The notes: generated from the sequence alone by a model not told the origin. Counted from the first letter of the stretch, positions 17,731 through 27,279 are shown. The stretch: DNA of 64,000 bases from Bacteroidota bacterium (GCA_023458555.1 JAEWYS010000016.1:1-64000), one strand, 5' to 3'. Translations and numbers: made by a program.

Positions 17731-18762
17731 ATGAAAATATCTATTATTATTCCATCATATAATCGATCTTCATATATCATTGAAACACTGCAGTCGGTAG
17801 TTAATCAAACATCATCTGATTGGGAGTGTATCGTTGTAGATGACGGTTCTACGGATGGTACAGAGGATGTGGTAAAAGAATTTATAGTTGGTTATCCTGA
17901 GAAGTTATTCAAATGGATGAGGAATGAGCGTACAAAAGGCGCTCAGGGAGCCAGAAATACAGGGTTCTTACATTCGGACGGAGAGTATTTAATATTTCTG
18001 GATTCAGATGACTTATTAGATAGGCATTGTATTGAAAATAGATTACATGTGGTAAAATCCCATCTGTTTTATGATTTCTATACATTCCCGGTAAAGTTAT
18101 TCACAAAAATACCGGGGGATTCAGATTATGTATGGAATCGGATGAATAAAAAAGATTGGTCAATATTGGATCGTATGCTGGTACATGATGCTCCATGGCA
18201 GACATTAGGCTGTTTGTGGAGTAGAAAAGCCATAGAGAAAATTGGAATGTGGGACGAACGTGTTACCTCACTTCAGGACTGGGATGCACATATTCAGGCT
18301 GTGATGCATCCTGAACTGAAAGGATGGTTGAACCCAGATGAAAAAGCGTTTGACGCGTTTTACAGAGTGGGAAGTCATGATTCGGTTTCCAAAAAATTTG
18401 TCAGTAAAAAAGGTGCTGAAACAAATGTTTATCTGGTAGATAAAGCTTACCACGCGCTTCAAAAATATGGATTGTTAGAAAAGCATTTGCCGGCATTTCG
18501 CCAGTTTTTATGGATTATGAATACACTGGTAAGTATTACGGATAATGAAATGGGTAAAGAGTTATATGCGAAGTACCGACATGTGTATAATATAGACGGT
18601 CTAAAATCCTTGGCATATCATTTTTATATCTCTATGAGATTTGATATGAGCAAACCGAAAGTTATTAGAGGCGCTGCGTCAGTAATTCCAAAGGTGTTGC
18701 CGATAAGTAATTGGTTGCAACGGGAAAATACATGTACTAAGATTAAAGTGAGTGATTTATAG
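17731..18762 (+). CDS. Glycosyltransferase family 2
   Basis: A 343-residue GT-A enzyme of the GT2 family. The N-terminal nucleotide-binding part reads 'ISIIIPSYNRSSYIIETLQSVVNQT', followed by 'VVDDGSTDGTEDVV', 'GAQGARNTGFLHSDGEYLIFLDSDD' (split here by the conserved D-x-D at the metal site) and the acceptor-side 'DWDAH' (ED-like) motif in 'SLQDWDAHIQ'. GT2 enzymes invert the anomeric configuration. The sugar is unknown. Follows the GT4 gene by 30 bases. Confidence 0.9.
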   Translation: MKISIIIPSYNRSSYIIETLQSVVNQTSSDWECIVVDDGSTDGTEDVVKEFIVGYPEKLFKWMRNERTKGAQGARNTGFLHSDGEYLIFLDSDDLLDRHCIENRLHVVKSHLFYDFYTFPVKLFTKIPGDSDYVWNRMNKKDWSILDRMLVHDAPWQTLGCLWSRKAIEKIGMWDERVTSLQDWDAHIQAVMHPELKGWLNPDEKAFDAFYRVGSHDSVSKKFVSKKGAETNVYLVDKAYHALQKYGLLEKHLPAFRQFLWIMNTLVSITDNEMGKELYAKYRHVYNIDGLKSLAYHFYISMRFDMSKPKVIRGAASVIPKVLPISNWLQRENTCTKIKVSDL

Positions 18763-18792
18763 AATTTGTGTTAGATCCTGTCAAATCAGATT

Positions 18793-19338
18793 ATGAGCAT
18801 AAAAGTATTTTTTTCTGAATTGCGGCTTTACCTTTGCAATCATTTAGTTAACAGGGTTCCGAGTCATACCTTTCGCTTGTGGTATTATCGATCCGTAATG
18901 AGGTTTGAAATTGGAAAAGATGCAACAATTGGAATGGGATGTATTTTTGATACGGCTAAAAACCTTAAAATTGGCGAAAAATCAGTAATCAATGCGAGGT
19001 GTCGCTTGGATTCTCGAGGGGGAATTGATATAGGTGACTGCGTTTCTATATCTAGTGATACGATTATCATTACAGCTGATCATGATCCCAATCAGTATAT
19101 GGTTGGAAGATCGCGGCCTGTAAAAATTGAACCATACGTATTTGTTGGGACAAGAGCAATGATTTTGGCAGGGGTAACCATTGGAACACAGTCGGTAGTA
19201 GCGGCTGGTTCAGTGGTAACTAAGGATATTCCTTCACATAGTATTGCCGGGGGAATTCCAGCAAGGAAAATCAAAGAGGTACCCAATGGGGGAGTCTTGA
19301 TGAAAAAGTTTTATGCTTACCGAAGATTGTTTCAGTAA
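18793..19338 (+). CDS. Left-handed beta-helix acyl/acetyltransferase (WcaF/NodL-like)
   Basis: A 181-residue protein with hexapeptide repeats from about residue 35 to 165: 'IGKDATIGMGC', 'IGEKSVINARC', 'IDIGDCVSISSD', then the catalytic His region 'ADHDPNQ', and the closing turns 'VGTRAMILAGVTIGTQSVVAAGSVVTKDIP' (read as separate coils). Such enzymes form trimers and acetylate a sugar hydroxyl with acetyl-CoA. In this setting it would O-acetylate the EPS repeat unit. Complete by length. Confidence 0.88.
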   Translation: MSIKVFFSELRLYLCNHLVNRVPSHTFRLWYYRSVMRFEIGKDATIGMGCIFDTAKNLKIGEKSVINARCRLDSRGGIDIGDCVSISSDTIIITADHDPNQYMVGRSRPVKIEPYVFVGTRAMILAGVTIGTQSVVAAGSVVTKDIPSHSIAGGIPARKIKEVPNGGVLMKKFYAYRRLFQ

Positions 19339-19358
19339 ATCTATATACGGATAGTAGT

Positions 19359-21353
19359 ATGGACAAATATCAATTTTGTGAACGTCTTGTTTTACCGGTA
19401 TATAATTTAAGGTATCAATCAAAGAGTTATCGTATTACTGCTTCTAACATATTTGAGGTGAAAGAGCAAAGTGAGGAAAATCCATATACTGGTATGAATC
19501 ACGGAAAATGGCTGGAGTCGGCAGAATACCTCCTAAATGGAGTATTTAAATATGTGCGAAGCAATGATGATCCGCTGATTTTTCCAAAACAAAGCGGAAA
19601 GTCGTATCCTAAGATATTTAAAGGGAAAAAAAGAATAGCGTACCTGGAAGGATTGTGCCGCACACTTTTTATTGCAGCTCCCGTTTTGAATGAAAAACCG
19701 AATCTGACCTTAAATAGGATTCCTGTCGCAGCTTATTACAGGAACCAGTTGACAAAAATAGTAAATATTACATCTTCTGTATTTATACAGGACCGCAATG
19801 TAGATTCTCCTTCTCAGCCTTTGGTGGAGTTCGGCTGTCTGGCAATTTCATTCTTTTTGAGTAAGGACATTCTCTGGAATCCGTTGGCACAAGAGATTAA
19901 AGATAAACTGGCCATTAAAATGTTGTCTTATGGAGAAGGGCCGTATGTAGACAATAACTGGAAATACTTTGGTGTATTTATATTGAGCTTTCTCAAATCA
20001 GAAGGGTATCAGGTGGATGAGGATCGGTTGGAATTATTATTAGCCAAAATTCTGGATGACTACTCAGGTGATGGTTGGTACCTGGATGACTCCTATGACT
20101 ATTACAGTATGTGGGGGTATCAGTTATATGCAGCGATATGGAGCAAATATTATGGAGAAAAACACTATTCGGAAGTAGCTGATCGACTGAAGAATAATTT
20201 TAAGGAAATGCTCTCTTTCTACCCGTATTTGTTTGCTCGAGACGGAAAAATGCTAATGTGGGGTCGAAGTATTACATATCGTTTCGGAGCTGTTGCACCG
20301 TTGTTATTTTCTTCATGGAGTGGTTCTATAGAAGTGAATTATGGGTGGCTAAGACGAATAAGTTCAGGGGCATTACTAAAGTTTCTTGGAAATGAAACTT
20401 TCTTAAGGCACGGTATTCCTACACTTGGATTTTATGGACCATTTGAACCATGTATACAAGGATATTCTAGTAGAGCTAGTAGTTTCTGGTTGGGGAAGGC
20501 ATATTTAGGATTAACAGAATCCCGAAATAATCTATTTTGGGAACAGCAGGAAAATAATGGTCCTTGGGAACACTATGATAAGCATAAAAGCTATTCATAT
20601 TTTTCAAATGCTAGCAAAATAGCAGTGACTCATTATGCGGGGATCGGAGAAACTGAAATCAGGACCTGTGCTCCACGCAAAATTAATGGTGTAGCGGTGT
20701 ATATGCGTAACGAAAATTATAATCGTTTGTCGTATCATACTTCTTTTCCCTGGCAGTCAGATACGAGGCAAGGAACCGTAGCTATGAATTATCTGATAAA
20801 AGAATCAAATAAAGCATGGGAACCTTTGTGTCAATACGAATTTATTTCATATGAGGAAGGGATACTGCGGCGTAGGGTAAAATTGGAGACATATGCTGAT
20901 ACAGTAATAGATTTGGTGGATATTCCTTTACCCAATGGGACTCTTAGAGTTGATCGGATAACAGTTGCCCATGAGAAACAGATACGGTTTGGGCATTATG
21001 CCCTGCCTGAAAGATCAGAAAGTATCAGAAACGTACCGGTCCAAACGAATTATGGAACAGGAAAATCTCTGGATAATGGAAAATTTCAGCTTCTAGCCGT
21101 ACCAGTGTCTGGTTGGCAGGATATATATATGGTTCCTGCTAAGAATATTCACCCTGAGTCGAAAAAAAGCGCTGTATTAAATCTTTCTTCAACTGTGCAG
21201 AATGAAGTGATATTGATTTCACTTCTGCTATTTAAGAAAAGTGGAGAAGTGTGGAAGAAAGAAGAATATGATGTGATTGAAAAGTTAGAGATTGAAGCGA
21301 ATAATGTTAAGATAAAGCTGAAAGAGAACAGATTGTTAAATTGGGAATGGTAA
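19359..21353 (+). CDS. DUF2264 (alpha/alpha-toroid, glycosidase-like) protein
   Basis: A 664-residue protein with no signal peptide. The N-terminal two thirds match the DUF2264 pattern: 'NPYTGMNHGKWLESAEYLL', 'YLEGLCRTLFIAAP', 'YGEGPYVDNNWKYF', 'DDYSGDGWYLDDSYDYYSMW' and 'FARDGKMLMWGRSITYRFG'. Such proteins have an alpha/alpha-barrel related to polysaccharide lyases and unsaturated glucuronyl hydrolases; the C-terminal third is beta-rich. The biochemical role of DUF2264 is not settled. Being inside the EPS operon, and ending 3 bases before the next start, suggests it cuts, edits or trims the polymer or its precursor. No secretion signal is visible, which argues for a cytoplasmic site. Confidence 0.75.
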   Translation: MDKYQFCERLVLPVYNLRYQSKSYRITASNIFEVKEQSEENPYTGMNHGKWLESAEYLLNGVFKYVRSNDDPLIFPKQSGKSYPKIFKGKKRIAYLEGLCRTLFIAAPVLNEKPNLTLNRIPVAAYYRNQLTKIVNITSSVFIQDRNVDSPSQPLVEFGCLAISFFLSKDILWNPLAQEIKDKLAIKMLSYGEGPYVDNNWKYFGVFILSFLKSEGYQVDEDRLELLLAKILDDYSGDGWYLDDSYDYYSMWGYQLYAAIWSKYYGEKHYSEVADRLKNNFKEMLSFYPYLFARDGKMLMWGRSITYRFGAVAPLLFSSWSGSIEVNYGWLRRISSGALLKFLGNETFLRHGIPTLGFYGPFEPCIQGYSSRASSFWLGKAYLGLTESRNNLFWEQQENNGPWEHYDKHKSYSYFSNASKIAVTHYAGIGETEIRTCAPRKINGVAVYMRNENYNRLSYHTSFPWQSDTRQGTVAMNYLIKESNKAWEPLCQYEFISYEEGILRRRVKLETYADTVIDLVDIPLPNGTLRVDRITVAHEKQIRFGHYALPERSESIRNVPVQTNYGTGKSLDNGKFQLLAVPVSGWQDIYMVPAKNIHPESKKSAVLNLSSTVQNEVILISLLLFKKSGEVWKKEEYDVIEKLEIEANNVKIKLKENRLLNWEW

Positions 21354-21355
21354 CG

Positions 21356-22300
21356 ATGAATAACAGATATAGAAATGTCGTCATAACTTTGTTTGAAAAG
21401 CACTACGAATATGGTGTGGCAGCTCTGCTTAATTCATTGTATAGGGCCAATTATGAAGGACTAATCTGTATTGGATATAAAGGAAAACTACCTTTCTGGA
21501 TCAATCAATTGCAAGAAATGAAAGGGGATCACAATGTGTATTACCTTTCTGAAAAAATAGCTGTGCGATTTGACGAGCTAAAGATAGATATGCATTTCGG
21601 ATACTATAAACCTTATTACCTTAAAGAAATGGCACAAATATATCCTGAAGCGCAAGGGTGGTATTATTTTGATCCGGATATTATAGTATTGGCCCAATGG
21701 TCTTTTTATGAAAATTGGATACAATCCGGTGTCGCTTTATGTCAAGATTCTAATTTTACTTTACTTTATTGGAATCATCCGTGGAGAAATCAATGGCGGA
21801 AAGATTTTGAAGTGCTCAATAAAGGAATCGATAAAACACTGAATTACTATATTAACAGTGGCTTCATTGGTGTAAGTAAATTGCACTTTGAATTGATAGA
21901 GCGTTGGATTGAAATAAATGAACTATATAAATCACTAAAATACCCTATCCATTTTTTTGATCAGCGAAATACATTGAGTGCTTACAAAGGTGATCAGGAT
22001 GTATTAAACGCGACAATGACGATGAGTTCTGATTTATCATTTTCTATATTAGGGAAAGAAGGGATGGCCTTTGATTTTCCACATACCATAATGGCGCATG
22101 CGGTAGACGGAGCCGGGGTTAAACCGTGGAAAAGGAATTATATCAGAAACGCTCTCTTAGGGAAAAGGGTCTCATTTGCGGACGAATGTTTTCTGAATTT
22201 TTGCAGCTTCCCGATAAAAATCTATTCACGAGTTGAATTAAAAAGAAAACAAAAACTGCTCAAGATTTCAAAAGTAATTAATAGGATTTGGAAGAAATAA
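21356..22300 (+). CDS. Putative GT-A glycosyltransferase
   Basis: About 314 residues from ATG 21356, three bases after the stop of the DUF2264 gene. A TTG at 21341 inside that gene is less likely. Features seen: 'NRYRNVVITLFEKHYEYGVAALLNSLYRAN', a typical nucleotide-sugar transferase N-terminus, and 'YYFDPDIIVLAQW', a D-x-D metal-binding motif. Further on are 'YYINSGFIGVSK' and 'DQDVLNATM', which resemble GT8/GT-A acceptor motifs. The CAZy family is uncertain; GT8-like or an unclassified GT-A are both possible. Confidence 0.65.
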   Translation: MNNRYRNVVITLFEKHYEYGVAALLNSLYRANYEGLICIGYKGKLPFWINQLQEMKGDHNVYYLSEKIAVRFDELKIDMHFGYYKPYYLKEMAQIYPEAQGWYYFDPDIIVLAQWSFYENWIQSGVALCQDSNFTLLYWNHPWRNQWRKDFEVLNKGIDKTLNYYINSGFIGVSKLHFELIERWIEINELYKSLKYPIHFFDQRNTLSAYKGDQDVLNATMTMSSDLSFSILGKEGMAFDFPHTIMAHAVDGAGVKPWKRNYIRNALLGKRVSFADECFLNFCSFPIKIYSRVELKRKQKLLKISKVINRIWKK

Positions 22301-22460
22301 TCACACTTGTTTGAAATAATTTATTGTATGCATAAATATGACTAATGATTTTTAGTATGTGATTTTTGTGCTAAAGGGATTGAAATTGCTGTTTGTTCAT
22401 TTTTTGTAAGTTAATTGATGTCTTGAATATGAAAAATAATATAAAAATGCAAAAATAAAC

Positions 22461-23585
22461 ATGGATAAAGAAATAAAATCGTTAACTGGAATACGGGGTA
22501 TTGCTGCTTTATGGGTAGTATTTTTGCACTATTTTGAATCAATATATACTAATAAGGATATATATGTAAATAAATTATTTTCAAATGGTATAATAGCGGT
22601 AGATATGTTTTTTTTACTGAGTGCCTTTGTAATGTGCATGGCTTACTCAGAAGAATTTAAATGGTCAATATCACTTTCTGCTTACAAGGTATTTATAAAG
22701 AAAAGATTGGCAAGAGTTTATCCAGCTTATTTTTTCTGGGTTATTATGTTTTTGTTGATTTTTGATTTCTCGAATCTAAAATTCGATTATACTAAAATAC
22801 TAGTTAATTTGTTGCTGATTCAAAATCTTTTTACCAATTCTGCAATAGCTGGAGTTTTTTGGTCATTAAGCTCTGAATGGATAATGTATGTAATATTTCC
22901 CTTTCTTTATTTTTCTTTACACAAAATAAAGATTAAGCATATTAACTTATTGCTAATATTAGTATGTATAATCGGTATCTATTTATTACCATCAATGAAT
23001 AATTACTTTATTGATTTTCATAGAGGCTTGCATATGACCCCGCCATCTGGTTTCGTAGGTGTAGTTAAAGGGTTTAATTCGGTCTTGAGATGTTTTTTTG
23101 CTTATGTAATAGGTATAAACTTGTTTTTGTTGATTAGAAACTCCTTTAGTATTGTATCCGGCTTTTGGTTGAGATTCTTTAGATATGCTGCTATAATTGG
23201 TTTGTTGCTCACTCCTTATTTTGGTAAATCAGTCGAAACGTATACATTTTTATTTATATATTCAATAATTTTAATTGCTGTACTTTATCTGGATAAGGAA
23301 AAAACTGATCCCATTTTTGAATCTAGGACTGTTTATTTTCTAGGACAAATTTCGTATTCAATTTATTTATGTCATATGTTTATATTGGTTTTTGTGAGTA
23401 TCTTGGCTAAAAAGTTTCTTTCAATACAATTCGATATTTTACAGCCTTATCTCGTGATAGGATCTTTGATTTTACTCATTCCAATTTCTTATCTGTCTTA
23501 TATATTCGTTGAGATAAAAACTGGACTTTGGTTAAAGTCTAAATTGTTTGCCAAGCATTCTTCCAAAAAATATGGCTTCAGTTAG
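22461..23585 (+). CDS. Acyltransferase 3 family membrane O-acyltransferase (OafA-like)
   Basis: A 374-residue integral membrane protein with about ten hydrophobic segments. The N-terminus 'IKSLTGIRGIAALWVVFLHYF' contains the family signature with the catalytic His. 'IAVDMFFLLSAFVM' and 'KRLARVYPAYFF' follow in the usual order, and 'VFWSLSSEWIMYVIFP' (S-x-E-W) comes later. Known members acylate or acetylate sugars of O-antigens and EPS. Here it would add a second acyl group to the EPS. Very AT-rich by eye. Confidence 0.9.
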   Translation: MDKEIKSLTGIRGIAALWVVFLHYFESIYTNKDIYVNKLFSNGIIAVDMFFLLSAFVMCMAYSEEFKWSISLSAYKVFIKKRLARVYPAYFFWVIMFLLIFDFSNLKFDYTKILVNLLLIQNLFTNSAIAGVFWSLSSEWIMYVIFPFLYFSLHKIKIKHINLLLILVCIIGIYLLPSMNNYFIDFHRGLHMTPPSGFVGVVKGFNSVLRCFFAYVIGINLFLLIRNSFSIVSGFWLRFFRYAAIIGLLLTPYFGKSVETYTFLFIYSIILIAVLYLDKEKTDPIFESRTVYFLGQISYSIYLCHMFILVFVSILAKKFLSIQFDILQPYLVIGSLILLIPISYLSYIFVEIKTGLWLKSKLFAKHSSKKYGFS

Positions 23586-23693
23586 GATTCGCCTGAAATA
23601 TACCAGTGTTTTAGCAAAAACTATCAGAATTGAAAAGCTATTTGAATATTTCGGTTTTATTTGTTAAGTAAATAAGGGGAAAATATAAAAATT

Positions 23694-24593
23694 ATGTTCA
23701 ATAAAGTAAAAAATAAGCTAAAACTGATTCTAAACCTAGAATTCCAGTTCCAGTTAATGTATAATCGAATGCAGTTTGCTGTTACCTCGGCTTATTTAAG
23801 AAATTCAATATTGAAGAATTCAGATCCGGGAACTACCGATACAAAATACTGTAAAGAAAAAGTTGTTGTTTCATTAACGACTTACAGCAAAAGAATTCAT
23901 GATGTTTATTTGACTATTGAATCTCTGATGCATCAGACTTATAAGGCAAATAGAATTATTTTATGGTTGGCAGATGAGTTAAAGGATAAGGAATTACCGC
24001 AGACGTTAATTTTGCAGCAAAATAGAGGTTTGGAAGTTCGTTATTGTGAGGATATTAAGTCATATAAGAAGTTGATACCGGCACTCAAGGAGTTTCCGGA
24101 TGATATTATTATTACGGTTGATGATGATGCGATATATAATATTGATATGCTTGAGAATCTAATTAAAGCATATCAAAAGAATTCCTCGTATGTCTATTTC
24201 TATAGAGGACATTTAATGACAAAAAGAAGCAATAATGAATTAAATGACTATAATCAATGGAAGTGGTATAAGGCTGTTCAAAAAGCTAATGTGCTTAATT
24301 TTCCAACAGGTATCGGGGGGATACTGTATCCCCCCGATACTTTTAATGATGAGGTTTTTAATAAAGAGGTTTATATGGAAATCTGCCGATATGCAGATGA
24401 TGTTTGGTTTAAAGCAATGGCTTTATTGAATAATCGCTTAGCAAGTCGTGTTATTACGAGAAATGCTAATGGAGAAGAGTATTTTGATAATCCAAGTGGT
24501 GATGATGTAGCCTTAGGATTAATTAATCAGAAGCAAAATGATATACAGATTAAAGCAGTTTTTGAAAGGTATAATTTGTTTGATAAATTGTAA
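23694..24593 (+). CDS. Putative glycosyltransferase (GT2-like, D-D-D motif)
   Basis: A 299-residue protein. 'VVVSLTTYSKRIHDVYLTIESLMHQT' is the N-terminal strand-helix of a GT-A fold. It is followed by 'DDIIITVDDDAIYNIDML', a D-D-D metal-binding motif, and by 'FPTGIGGILYPP' and 'ICRYADDVWFKAMAL', an acceptor-side acidic motif found in this group of capsule/LPS transferases. Substrate unknown. AT-rich like its neighbours, with a 108-base gap before it. Confidence 0.75.
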   Translation: MFNKVKNKLKLILNLEFQFQLMYNRMQFAVTSAYLRNSILKNSDPGTTDTKYCKEKVVVSLTTYSKRIHDVYLTIESLMHQTYKANRIILWLADELKDKELPQTLILQQNRGLEVRYCEDIKSYKKLIPALKEFPDDIIITVDDDAIYNIDMLENLIKAYQKNSSYVYFYRGHLMTKRSNNELNDYNQWKWYKAVQKANVLNFPTGIGGILYPPDTFNDEVFNKEVYMEICRYADDVWFKAMALLNNRLASRVITRNANGEEYFDNPSGDDVALGLINQKQNDIQIKAVFERYNLFDKL

Positions 24594-24682
24594 AGATGAG
24601 GAGGAAACTGTATTAATTTTCCTGAAAAATTGAAACAGGACAGTGGAATGATATTAATTTAATTTACAATAACTAATAAATA

Positions 24683-25678
24683 ATGAATTCTCCGATATTT
24701 GTTTTAGGGGCTCATAAATCCGGAACCAGTCTATTAAGATCTTTATTTGATAATCATCCTGAACTGTTTGTTGTCCCATTTGAATCACATTTTTTTCAAA
24801 TGTTGGGTTCTCCAATTGCTTATCCATACAGAAAACAGTTTTTCGAGGTCAGAACTATAGATGCTGTTGTAAATTCGATGAATAACTATTTGTCTTTTAT
24901 AAATAGACATAATGATCCTTTGAGCGATTCTGTAATGAAAGATAAAATCGATACTCAAAAGGCATATTTATCCTTGGAAAAATTTAAAGCTGGAAATGTT
25001 GGAAAGGCAGTTGTATGGGCTGATATGTTTATAGCATATTGTGAGGCTATTCATGAAGGCTTAGATAAGGGATCTCTAAGTTCAGAGACTAGAATTCTTG
25101 AAAAATCTGTTGAAAATGCTGAATTGGTGAGTGAGATAAAGTATATGTTTCCAAGTGCAAAGTTTATTCATATTATCAGAAATCCTTATGCTAATATAGT
25201 TGCTTTGCGAAAGTTTAAAAGTATTGGTGGGTATCCTTATCTGAAGTTAATAATTGAAACCTTGGAGAATAATTATTATTATGCAATTAAAAATCATTTT
25301 TTGTATAAAGATGATTATAAAATAATTAAATATGAAGATTTGTTGTCCAATTCTGAATTAATGTTAAAGGATATTTGTTCATTTGTTGAAATTGAGTATA
25401 ACGATAGAATTTTATCACCTACTTCTTTGGGAAGTGAATGGAAAGGGAATAGTACCTCCGGAAGTAATTTTAATGGCATATGTGATTCTAATTTGAATAA
25501 ATGGCAAGGTGAAATATCCAATTTTGAAGTAGCATTTGCCAATAAATTTTTGCATAAATATATAAATCATTGGGGGTATGAATTGCTCTCTAATCCTGGA
25601 ATCATTCACAAAGTATTACCATGCAAGGGAGAGAATTTAAGAACGTATTTAAAGAACAGAATTTATCTGGTTCATTAG
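24683..25678 (+). CDS. Sulfotransferase-family protein
   Basis: A 331-residue protein with the PAPS 5'-phosphosulfate-binding loop at its N-terminus (about residues 5-20, 'FVLGAHKSGTSLLRSLF'), then 'NHPELFVVPFESHFF'. A 3'-phosphate-binding region follows at 'KFIHIIRNPYANIVALRKF' (R-x-P and following helix), plus 'YKIIKYEDLL'. Known sulfotransferases of this type move sulfate from PAPS to a sugar hydroxyl or other acceptor. In this locus the EPS or its precursor is the natural acceptor, which would make the polymer anionic. The protein has no signal peptide, so modification would happen in the cytoplasm. Confidence 0.82.
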   Translation: MNSPIFVLGAHKSGTSLLRSLFDNHPELFVVPFESHFFQMLGSPIAYPYRKQFFEVRTIDAVVNSMNNYLSFINRHNDPLSDSVMKDKIDTQKAYLSLEKFKAGNVGKAVVWADMFIAYCEAIHEGLDKGSLSSETRILEKSVENAELVSEIKYMFPSAKFIHIIRNPYANIVALRKFKSIGGYPYLKLIIETLENNYYYAIKNHFLYKDDYKIIKYEDLLSNSELMLKDICSFVEIEYNDRILSPTSLGSEWKGNSTSGSNFNGICDSNLNKWQGEISNFEVAFANKFLHKYINHWGYELLSNPGIIHKVLPCKGENLRTYLKNRIYLVH

Positions 25679-26237
25679 TTTGTTTCTTGATTGATAGCTT
25701 ATTTCTCTAAGCTTGCTTTAGCTAATGAACATTAAAGGTAGGAATAGAATTTGAGCTCTATTGATAGATGTTTATCATTAAATAAATAAAAGTGCAATCT
25801 TAAATATACTGTCTCGTTTATACGGAAAAGTGAACAATGTTTGGAGCATACAGAAAGATCTCTGTAGAAGTGGAGGAAATTCTAATAGGCTGTCTGAGGG
25901 AGTTAGGGTAATAATGATCAGGATGAACGCCCCTATTGGTTTTTGAGAAACGAATAGATGGAATAGGAGCTTTTTAACAATTAAAAGATCAAACCGAAAT
26001 ACGTTATATCCTGTAAAAACGTTGCTAACAATACGGTATAGTAGGGGTGAAACAAAATAATTCATGATAAATGTCTTGAGAGCATTTTCGGCTTTTGCCT
26101 AAATGTACTTTGCTTCAGTATAGAAATAAAAATTGCGTAAATCGAGCTTTATATTTTAAATATAATGAATGATGGATTTACATAGTTGCTAATTAGTTTT
26201 TAGAATAATAAAAAAATGTATATAATTATTTTACAAT
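25679..26237 (+). other. Spacer within the EPS locus, with a possible decayed reading frame
   Basis: About 560 bases without an intact gene. On the plus strand the frame from 25782 to 26057 is open for 54 codons, hits a single TGA at 25944-25946, then stays open for 37 more codons. This could be the remains of a small gene, but it matched no family I recognise. The stretch from 26060 to 26237 is very AT-rich and may hold a promoter for the next gene. Confidence 0.35.
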
Positions 26238-27155
26238 ATGTCGCTGGTTAGTGTTATTATTCCTACATATAACCGTTTGGATTTTTTAAAAATAGCATTG
26301 GAAAGTTGTCTGCAACAGTCTGTTTTGCCGCATAAAATAATTATAGGAGATGATTCTTCTGATAATGAAACTGAGGATTGGATAAAGGCTTTCAAAACAG
26401 AACTGCCAATAGAAATTAAATACACACATAACCGTCCCTCGCTGAAACAAGCTGCAAATGTAGAAATGCTGATTCAAGAAGTTGATACAGATTATTTGTT
26501 GCTGTTGCACGATGATGATTTTCTTCTGCAGAATGCATTGAAGGATTTATTGCATACAATTGAAAGGAACCCTGACGTGGATGTTGCTTTTGGAAAACAG
26601 TATCTGGTAAATATTGAGGGAAAAATAGATGAGGCTGGTAGTGCAAGCTTGAATAATATGTTTTGTCGTACGCAAGATGAGGAGGGGGTAATAAGAAATT
26701 CTCTATCTGTGATTTTTCGGCAGCAGCTGCCCAGCAATAGTTTTCTGGTAAGAACTTCACTGGCTAAAAGTCTTCATTATGGAGAAAAAGAGAAAGCTGG
26801 AAATGGGGTGGATTTTCATTTTTGCTATAAATTAGGATTGTCAGGCGCAATATTTGCCTATAAGAATGTATTTGTTTCTTGTTATAGAGATTCTCCAGAC
26901 GGCATTTCTAAATATTCGGATTCAGGATATTATGCTTTTAAGCTTATTAGTGAAATTTCTACGATACATGATAGGGAAATAGATGTTATGAAGCAGAAGT
27001 GTCTTAAAAGATTGGCTCCAATTGCGATTATACAAGCAATCAATCATGATAAAAAGAAAGAGGCTAGAACTATTTATTTTTCAAAATATCATAGAAAAGA
27101 AATATTATCGTTTGGTGGAATTAAGAGGGGGTTGAAATTGATTTTTTATAAGTAA
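26238..27155 (+). CDS. Glycosyltransferase family 2
   Basis: A 305-residue GT2 enzyme. It shows 'VSVIIPTYNRLDFLKIALESCL', 'IIGDDSSDNETEDWI', 'TDYLLLLHDDDFLL' (D-D-D at the metal site), and 'GNGVDFHFCYKLGLSG' on the acceptor side. It would be an inverting transferase acting on the lipid-linked repeat unit. It stands apart from the preceding gene by the 560-base spacer and from the next by 124 bases. Confidence 0.9.
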   Translation: MSLVSVIIPTYNRLDFLKIALESCLQQSVLPHKIIIGDDSSDNETEDWIKAFKTELPIEIKYTHNRPSLKQAANVEMLIQEVDTDYLLLLHDDDFLLQNALKDLLHTIERNPDVDVAFGKQYLVNIEGKIDEAGSASLNNMFCRTQDEEGVIRNSLSVIFRQQLPSNSFLVRTSLAKSLHYGEKEKAGNGVDFHFCYKLGLSGAIFAYKNVFVSCYRDSPDGISKYSDSGYYAFKLISEISTIHDREIDVMKQKCLKRLAPIAIIQAINHDKKKEARTIYFSKYHRKEILSFGGIKRGLKLIFYK

Positions 27156-27228
27156 TCTCTCCAAAACTATAGACTATTACAAAAACATGGCTTTGGAAAA
27201 TTTGTTCTATATCATTCGATGTTATACA

Positions 27229-27258
27229 TTGTGATATTCAGCTTTTTGACTATCTTTC
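27229..27258 (+). promoter_or_regulatory. Internal promoter before the WcaF/WcaI/WcaJ block
   Basis: TTG (27229-27231), a 19-base spacer and TATCTTTC (27251-27258) match the Bacteroidota pattern TTG/TAnnTTTG except for the last base. The predicted start near 27264 is just ahead of the ATG at 27280. Confidence 0.5.
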
Positions 27259-27279
27259 GCCTTACGAATCTAATGCTCT

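Noticed and set aside
25778..26065. 95-codon minus-strand frame in the EPS spacer
   Set aside because: Low-complexity hydrophobic product without signal or family pattern; the plus-strand frame over the same bases is a better candidate for a remnant.
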